DNA of 64,000 bases. Source: Thermoguttaceae bacterium (lineage in GTDB: Bacteria; Planctomycetota; Planctomycetia; Pirellulales; Thermoguttaceae). Positions 59,098 to 64,000 of the stretch are shown in pieces (position 1 is the first letter of the stretch; every line of letters begins with the position of its first letter). Location: positions 1-64,000 of the forward strand of contig JAGBDN010000083.1 of the NCBI GenBank assembly GCA_017937485.1. The letters are read 5' to 3'. The position numbers and the translations under genes are program-made. The notes below the pieces were generated by a model. The model had not been told where the DNA came from, ran no database searches, and saw nothing but the letters and a program-made list of their open reading frames with translations.

Positions 59098-61422
59098 TTA
59101 CTTCGCCGCTTCCTTCGCGTTTTGCCAATAAGCGTCCGGAAGCGAACCGTCGATTTTGCCGGAAATCGCGACGTCGCCGCCTCTTCCCGCTCGCGCCGTC
59201 GCCGTCGAGCTAAATTGTTCCGCCGTCAGCAAAACGAGATCGCGGTCGAGCAGCCGCTTCGACGAAACGCCGACGTCTCGCCAACGAATCAGACTCCGCA
59301 ACCGCGTTTTAAGATCGAACGGCGACGCGCCGTCAAGTCGGTCGGCGACAACGAGTTTTTCCCCGGCTCGCGCCCGTTCGGCGATTCGGTTCGCGGCGAA
59401 ATCGCCGATCGCGTTTTCGTTGTTCGCCTGCAAAAAAATCGCGCCGTCGACCGTCGCGCCGGTCAAGTCGGCGCCCGCGAGCGTTCGAGTAATCAAGACG
59501 CAACCCGTTAAATTCAAACCGCTTAAATTCCAGCCGGACATATCGCGGAAGCGGAGGATTTTCCCGCTGAAATCCTTCGCGGCGAACTCCGGACTCGCTT
59601 CGAACGCCCGGCGGTCGAGCGTTTTTTGCACGTCGTCCGGGAAGACGATTCCCTCGAACCGCCCGCGCCGCCCGTTCCAAGTCGACTCCGCCTGTTCGAG
59701 CGTCAAGCCCGATTCGCGCCAAGGGTTGAAGCGCGCGACGTCGAATTGTTGCATCAGCGAACTCGAAAAGTCCGGCGAGTAAAAACGAACGTCGGAAATC
59801 ACCGCGTCGTCGAACTTTACGTCGCCAACGGACGTTTCGAACGTCGCGCCGCTTAAGTCGACGCCGGAAAGGTCGGCGCCGCGCAAATCGACGCAGTTGC
59901 CGAAATAAACGCCGCGCAAGTCCTTGTCGCGCCAACTTTTCGACGCTTGAATCGACGCCGCGTCGACAAAATCGATCGGAACGCGCGGCTTCAAACCGTC
60001 CGTTCCGTTTCCCGGATACAAAACGAACGACTCAAACCGCGTTCGCAAAATCTTCGCGTCGTTGAGTTTAACGCGAATCTCTTCGCTCGGCGTCCCTTGC
60101 AAGATCGCGTATTCGATCGCGCCGCCGACGCTTCGGGCGCTCGCTCTTCCCCAATCGATTCCAAGTTTCAAATCCCGCGGCAGGAGCGTCGCGTCGGTCA
60201 AGTCGAAACCGCTAAAGTCGCCTTCGTTAAGGGAATAGTAAAACGTCGTTCCGCTCAAATCCTTTTCGTCGAAAAAGCGCGACCGTCGGAACAGCTCGTT
60301 CGGGAGGTTCGCCGGAATTTCGACGCGGCGCTTTGTCGCCTTTCCTTCCCAATATTCGCCGTCGAAACGCGGCGGGTCGAAGCGGGCGCCGTCGATTTTA
60401 ACGCCCTTCCAACTTGCGACGCGGACGTCGCCGACGTTTTTCTCGGAGAAGTCCCAACCGGCGAGGTCGCCGTAAAGTTCGAGTCCGACAAGTCGGTTCT
60501 CCTTAAACGACAAGGTTTGCGCGAACGACTCAAACGAAACCGTCGCGTCGAAACGGCAGTTTTCGAAACGCGCGTCGGTCAAATCGGCGCCGTCGAAATT
60601 CGCGTTCTTCAAAAAGCGGCAGTCTCGAAAACGAATTCCGGCCAACGACAAGCGGCTCATATCGCAATTGAAAGCGAGCCCGCGAACGGTTCCAACGCGT
60701 CGCCCAACGTTCGGTTTTTGCGGGTCGGCGACGAACGATTCCCGACGCAACGCTTCCCAACGGAGCGGAACCGCGAAATCCGGCCTCGGAATCCCGGCGC
60801 CCGAATCGAACGAAACCCAGCCAAAAATCGGCTTGTCGACGATCAAAACGCCTTCGAATTCCGTCAAAGCGCGCGGGTCGAACTTGCCGTCTTCTCGTCG
60901 CAACTCCATATTTCGCCGACGTTGCGGCTCGTCTTCCGTCGGGTCGACCAACTCCTTTTCCCACTTTGCCAGCGCGGCGTCGACGAGCGCTTGGTCGGCG
61001 CCGATCTCCGCCCAATCCCGCCGAGTTTTCCGCCCTTCGGCTTCGGCGCGCGCCTTTTCCTCGTTCAAAATCAGCTCGCGCCAACGTTCGACAAGGGGCG
61101 CCCATTCGCGAGCGCGCTCGTTCGCGGCGTCGAAGTCGGGCCGGTAAAGCCCGGGCTTATCGAATCTTGAAGCGACGGCGTCCCAGTCGGAAAACCAGCC
61201 GGCCTCCTGTAAAACGGCGCAGAAAACCCAATCGGTCGCGACGGTCGCCTTCCCTTCGCTCGACGACGCAACCGTTTCATTTTTCTTAACTTGCGTCTCC
61301 TCCGTTTGCGCGAACGCGACGTCGTTTCCCAACGCGCTAAGCGCCGCCCCAAGAATCGCCGCTCCCCAAAACGCCGCCGGAACAAACGCCCCCGTTCGAC
61401 GTCGACCGTTCGTCTTTCGCAT
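59098..61422 (-). CDS. Exported pentapeptide-repeat protein (array member 4, 774 residues)
   Basis: 774 residues from ATG 61422, which has AAGGAG in front (a TTG at 61446 is in frame but poorer). N-terminal signal sequence GAFVPAAFWGAAILGAALSA. After a helical, Glu/Arg-rich region with DEPQRRRNMEL the solenoid begins: MSRLSLAGIRFRDCRFLKNA, NFDGADLTDARFENCRF, VSFESFAQTLSFKENRL, AGWDFSEKNVGDV, SLNEGDFSGFDLTDATLL and ADLSGVDLSGATFETSV. The late block ASPEFAAKDFSGKILRFRDM is nearly identical in members 1 and 2. It is set apart from the others by its own promoter and terminator and is the first gene of the array. Function unknown; exported structural or binding protein inferred. Confidence 0.88.
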   Translation of the reverse strand: MRKTNGRRRTGAFVPAAFWGAAILGAALSALGNDVAFAQTEETQVKKNETVASSSEGKATVATDWVFCAVLQEAGWFSDWDAVASRFDKPGLYRPDFDAANERAREWAPLVERWRELILNEEKARAEAEGRKTRRDWAEIGADQALVDAALAKWEKELVDPTEDEPQRRRNMELRREDGKFDPRALTEFEGVLIVDKPIFGWVSFDSGAGIPRPDFAVPLRWEALRRESFVADPQKPNVGRRVGTVRGLAFNCDMSRLSLAGIRFRDCRFLKNANFDGADLTDARFENCRFDATVSFESFAQTLSFKENRLVGLELYGDLAGWDFSEKNVGDVRVASWKGVKIDGARFDPPRFDGEYWEGKATKRRVEIPANLPNELFRRSRFFDEKDLSGTTFYYSLNEGDFSGFDLTDATLLPRDLKLGIDWGRASARSVGGAIEYAILQGTPSEEIRVKLNDAKILRTRFESFVLYPGNGTDGLKPRVPIDFVDAASIQASKSWRDKDLRGVYFGNCVDLRGADLSGVDLSGATFETSVGDVKFDDAVISDVRFYSPDFSSSLMQQFDVARFNPWRESGLTLEQAESTWNGRRGRFEGIVFPDDVQKTLDRRAFEASPEFAAKDFSGKILRFRDMSGWNLSGLNLTGCVLITRTLAGADLTGATVDGAIFLQANNENAIGDFAANRIAERARAGEKLVVADRLDGASPFDLKTRLRSLIRWRDVGVSSKRLLDRDLVLLTAEQFSSTATARAGRGGDVAISGKIDGSLPDAYWQNAKEAAK

Positions 61423-61483
61423 CGTTAACTCCTTCTTAACGTTCAAGTTGCATTTTCCGTCGTCCGCCGCGTTGCCTTCTTTG

Positions 61484-61495
61484 CGCGACGTCGCG
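61484..61495. promoter_or_regulatory. CGCGACGTCGCG palindrome at the start site of array member 4
   Basis: 12-bp palindrome at about +2 to +13. A second GACGTC core overlaps the -35 box 38 bp away, the same layout as at member 3. Confidence 0.4.
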
Positions 61496-61503
61496 TCTTG
61501 TTT

Positions 61504-61532
61504 ATTTTACCCAACCCGCGACGCGACGTCAA
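61504..61532 (-). promoter_or_regulatory. Promoter of pentapeptide array member 4
   Basis: Minus strand: TTGACG (61532-61527), 17-nt spacer, TAAAAT (61509-61504). Confidence 0.7.
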
Positions 61533-61552
61533 GCGCCGCAACCGCGTCGCGA

Positions 61553-61596
61553 CAAAAAAAACGCGTCGACGAAGCCGCAAAGCTCCGCCGACGCGT
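61553..61596 (-). terminator. Intrinsic terminator of hslV-hslU
   Basis: Minus strand: ACGCGTCG (61596-61589) pairs with CGACGCGT (61568-61561), with further internal pairing, then TTTTTTT (61560-61553). Confidence 0.85.
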
Positions 61597-61712
61597 CAAA
61601 AACAAACAAATTTCAAACTTTTCAAACGCGGCGACGCCGAAAAACGCCGCCGCTTGTTTCGCCGACTTTTCGCCGACGCCAAAAGCGCCGCTAAGTCGCG
61701 CCGAATCGACGC

Positions 61713-63374
61713 TTACAGAACGAACTTGCTCAAATCTTCGTCCTTCGCGACGCGGTCGATCTTCTCGCGGACGTAAGCCGCGTTGACGACGACCCGTCCG
61801 AGCCCCATTTCCGGCGCTTCGAAACTCAAGTCTTCGAGCAACAGCTCCATCATCGCGTAAAGTCTTCGCGCGCCGATGTTTTGCGTCGTCGCGTTCGTCG
61901 ACGCGGCGTACTCGGCCAGCGCTTCGATCGCGTCCGGCTCGAAAACCAAGTCGACGTTTTCCGTCTTGAGCAACGCGACGTACTGCTTCGTCAGCGCGCT
62001 CTTCGGCTCCGTCAAAATCCGAACGAAATCCTCTTTTTTCAGCTCCGACAACTCGACGCGAATCGGGAAACGGCCCTGCAGCTCCGGCGTTAAGTCGCTC
62101 GGTTTCACGCGATGGAACGCTCCCGCCGCGATGAAAAGAACGTGTTCGGTCGAGAACATCCCGTGTTTCGTCTGCACCGTCGTTCCTTCGACGATCGGCA
62201 GCAAGTCGCGTTGGACGCCTTGTCGCGACACGTCGGCGCCGCGCCCGCCCTCGCTTCCGACGATTTTGTCGATCTCGTCGATGAAGATAATCCCGAGATT
62301 TTCGGCGAGTTCGACCGCCCGCGCGTCGATCTTTTCCTTGTCGAGCGCGCGCTCCGACTCCTGCTCGACGAACGCCGCCCGGGCCTCCGACACCGGAATT
62401 TCCCGACGCGAACGACGACGCGGCGTCAAACTTTCGAGCATACTTTGAATTTCGTCCTGCATATTTTCGAGCCCGACGCCCCCCATCACGACCGGGGACG
62501 AACGCCGCTCTTCGACGACCGGAATCGTTTCGTTCTCGTATTCGCCGAGTCGGAGCCGCCGTTCGATTTCGTCGCGGTCGACGACGCGCTTCGGCGCCGC
62601 GTCGAGTTTCGCAACTTTATCGTTTGCAACGGTTTGCGACTCGGCTTGCGGTTCGGCGGCGGTCGCGGTTTCGACGTTCGACGGCGCGTTTTTCACCGCT
62701 TCGTCGACCGCTTTCGCCATCGCTTCGAAACTCGCGGTCGGGTTCGTCGGGTCGAATTTCAAGTCGCGGACGGCGTCCATCGCGGCGCGAAATTTCGGGT
62801 CGCGCGACGCCGCCTCCATCGCCGCCGCGAACGGATCGCTCGGATTCGTCGACGCAAACGCCGACGCGGAAGTCGTTTGTTCGTCGGTTTTAGCGTTTTC
62901 TTTCGACGAACCGGCTTCCTCCGCCGCCTTCGCTTCGGCGTCGCGGTTTTCCCGTTCGAACTTCTCGACCAACGCGTCGACGATTCGCTTCTCGGCGGCC
63001 GATTTCGCTTTTTCGGCGACCAGTTCCCGCTCCTCGGCGCGAACGATTCCGACGGCGTTTTCGACGAGTTCGCGCGCCATACTCTCGACGTCGCGCCCGT
63101 AATAGCCGACTTCGGTGTACTTCGTCGCGTCGACTTTCACAAACGGCGCGCCGGTCATCGCCGCCAAGCGCCGCGCGATCTCCGTCTTCCCGACGCCGGT
63201 CGGGCCGATCATCATCATATTTTTCGGGCCGATTTCGTCGCGCATTTCCTCGGCGACGCGCTGTCGACGCCAACGGTTGCGGATCGCGACCGCGATGGCG
63301 CGCTTCGCTTCGCGCTGTCCGACGATGTATTTGTCGAGTTCCTCGACGATTTGACGCGGCGTCAATTCCAACAT
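61713..63374 (-). CDS. hslU: HslU ATPase subunit of the HslVU protease, with enlarged I domain
   Basis: 553 residues against about 445 in E. coli. AAA+ unfoldase that feeds substrates to HslV. Visible: N-terminal TPRQIVEELDKYIVGQREAK, Walker A IGPTGVGKTEIARRLA (57-64 core), YTEVGYYGRDVESMARELVE pore region, Walker B FIDEID (364-369), sensor motifs near AAGAFHRVKPSDL and PELQGRFPIRVEL, and the C-terminal DLSKFVL that docks into HslV. Residues ~144-265 are an extra Ala/Glu/Ser/Thr-rich stretch inside the substrate-recognition I domain. ATG 63374 begins 2 nt after the hslV stop, so translation is probably coupled. A longer frame to 63650 is antisense-type noise. Confidence 0.96.
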   Translation of the reverse strand: MLELTPRQIVEELDKYIVGQREAKRAIAVAIRNRWRRQRVAEEMRDEIGPKNMMMIGPTGVGKTEIARRLAAMTGAPFVKVDATKYTEVGYYGRDVESMARELVENAVGIVRAEERELVAEKAKSAAEKRIVDALVEKFERENRDAEAKAAEEAGSSKENAKTDEQTTSASAFASTNPSDPFAAAMEAASRDPKFRAAMDAVRDLKFDPTNPTASFEAMAKAVDEAVKNAPSNVETATAAEPQAESQTVANDKVAKLDAAPKRVVDRDEIERRLRLGEYENETIPVVEERRSSPVVMGGVGLENMQDEIQSMLESLTPRRRSRREIPVSEARAAFVEQESERALDKEKIDARAVELAENLGIIFIDEIDKIVGSEGGRGADVSRQGVQRDLLPIVEGTTVQTKHGMFSTEHVLFIAAGAFHRVKPSDLTPELQGRFPIRVELSELKKEDFVRILTEPKSALTKQYVALLKTENVDLVFEPDAIEALAEYAASTNATTQNIGARRLYAMMELLLEDLSFEAPEMGLGRVVVNAAYVREKIDRVAKDEDLSKFVL

Positions 63375-63376
63375 AA

Positions 63377-63907
63377 TCACAACTCCTCGACGACGATATT
63401 GTCGTTCGTGTAAATATCGATTTGCGACGCGATTTTCATCGCTTCGACGACGATTTCCTTCGCCGACAGCCCCGAATGCGCCGCCAACGCCTTCGCCGCC
63501 GCGAGCGCGTAATTTCCGCCGGAACCGATCGCGGCGATTCCGTCCGTCGGCTGCACGACGTCGCCGTTGCCGCTGATAAGGAGCGTTTCGTTCGCCGAAA
63601 CGACGATCGCCATCGCCTCCAACTTCCGCAACGCGCGGTCGGTGCGCCATTCTTTCGCCAATTCGACGGCGGCTCGCGTTATATTTTGCGGGTAATCCTT
63701 CAACCGCGCCTCGAGCCGCTCCATCAACGCGAACGCGTCCGCGGTCGACCCGGCGAACCCGACCAACACGCGACCGTCCAAGAGCCGCCGAATTTTGCGC
63801 GCGTCCGCCTTCATAATCGACGAGCCGAACGTTACCTGCCCGTCGCCGCCGATCGCGACCGCGCCGCCTTTGCGCACCGTTAAAATCGTCGTACTGCGCG
63901 ATTTCAT
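63377..63907 (-). CDS. hslV: HslV proteolytic subunit of the HslVU protease
   Basis: 176 residues. Threonine peptidase of the proteasome-like HslVU complex. The N-terminus reads [15 protein letters not shown]; alignment of TTI puts the catalytic Thr at position 6, so a five-residue propeptide must be removed. Further motifs are [55 protein letters not shown], and [13 protein letters not shown] at the C-terminus. GAAGGAAA lies before ATG 63907; the in-frame extension to 63952 lacks family similarity. Forms an operon with hslU. Bases 63953-64000 contain a CCGCGT/ACGCGG hairpin (63960-63982) and no gene. Confidence 0.96.
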   Translation of the reverse strand: MKSRSTTILTVRKGGAVAIGGDGQVTFGSSIMKADARKIRRLLDGRVLVGFAGSTADAFALMERLEARLKDYPQNITRAAVELAKEWRTDRALRKLEAMAIVVSANETLLISGNGDVVQPTDGIAAIGSGGNYALAAAKALAAHSGLSAKEIVVEAMKIASQIDIYTNDNIVVEEL

Positions 63908-64000
63908 CCGTCGTTTCCTTCTTTCCGCCAATGCTAAGCCGTTAACCGGCAAAAGTTAAACCGCGTCCGTCTCCGAACGCGGCCCTTCGTTTTCGCTTCT

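Noticed and set aside
1-64000. CRISPR arrays, tRNA/rRNA genes, insertion sequences, prophage genes
   Set aside because: Repeats present are tandem coding or intergenic repeats without regular unique spacers or cas genes. I saw no cloverleaf T-loop/acceptor pattern, no transposase motif and no phage structural gene.

Overview
This window looks like a chromosome segment from a planctomycete (phylum Planctomycetota), probably a host- or gut-associated relative of the Thermoguttaceae. The evidence is a DUF1559 pseudopilin-like protein, a roughly 70-residue lipoprotein of a type I know only from planctomycetes, a transthyretin-like lipoprotein, and many secreted proteins without recognisable domains. 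The DNA is GC-rich with a very strong preference for NCG codons (ACG Thr, TCG Ser, CCG Pro, GCG Ala). This keeps long meaningless frames open on the opposite strand of almost every gene. I saw no tRNA, rRNA, IS element, prophage or CRISPR array.

Layout. 1-8.4 kb: the end of a repeat-bearing membrane protein, a WYL-domain regulator, a DMT transporter with an apparent ACG start, HflX, an RDD membrane protein and a secreted protein. 8.5-20.6 kb: an M16 peptidase, an EF-G-like GTPase, a thioredoxin, an SGNH hydrolase, dihydrolipoyl dehydrogenase, a KDPG-aldolase/VOC fusion that has lost its catalytic residues, and a large envelope protein with a Pro/Ala/Glu tail. 20.9-28.5 kb: pyrB-pyrC, a small lipoprotein, a GlmU-type nucleotidyltransferase, a bifunctional-nuclease-domain protein and Rho with an Asn/Gly/Tyr-rich disordered N-terminus and a long leader. 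28.5-40.2 kb: RecG with three low-complexity insertions, a TPR lipoprotein, TrkA, a HAD phosphatase, gcvPA-gcvPB, a lipoprotein and the DUF1559 protein.

40.4-61.4 kb is the accessory part. First come three tandem paralogs of an unrecognised cytoplasmic family. They are followed by a tail-anchored protein and a lactonase, then a tandem array of four exported pentapeptide-repeat proteins (987, 1847, 610 and 774 residues) with a decayed fifth member between two of them. The window ends with the hslV-hslU protease operon.

The most interesting link I found is regulatory. The same 15-bp palindrome, GGACGCCAGGCGTCC, lies exactly 9 nt upstream of the -35 box of both the WYL regulator gene and the three-paralog operon about 43 kb away. 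This suggests one regulon in which the WYL protein controls itself and the uncharacterised paralogs. Most sigma-70-like promoters I could place fit TTGAC(G/A/T)-N16/17-TATAAT-like, so several leaders, starts and operon boundaries can be proposed from sequence alone.
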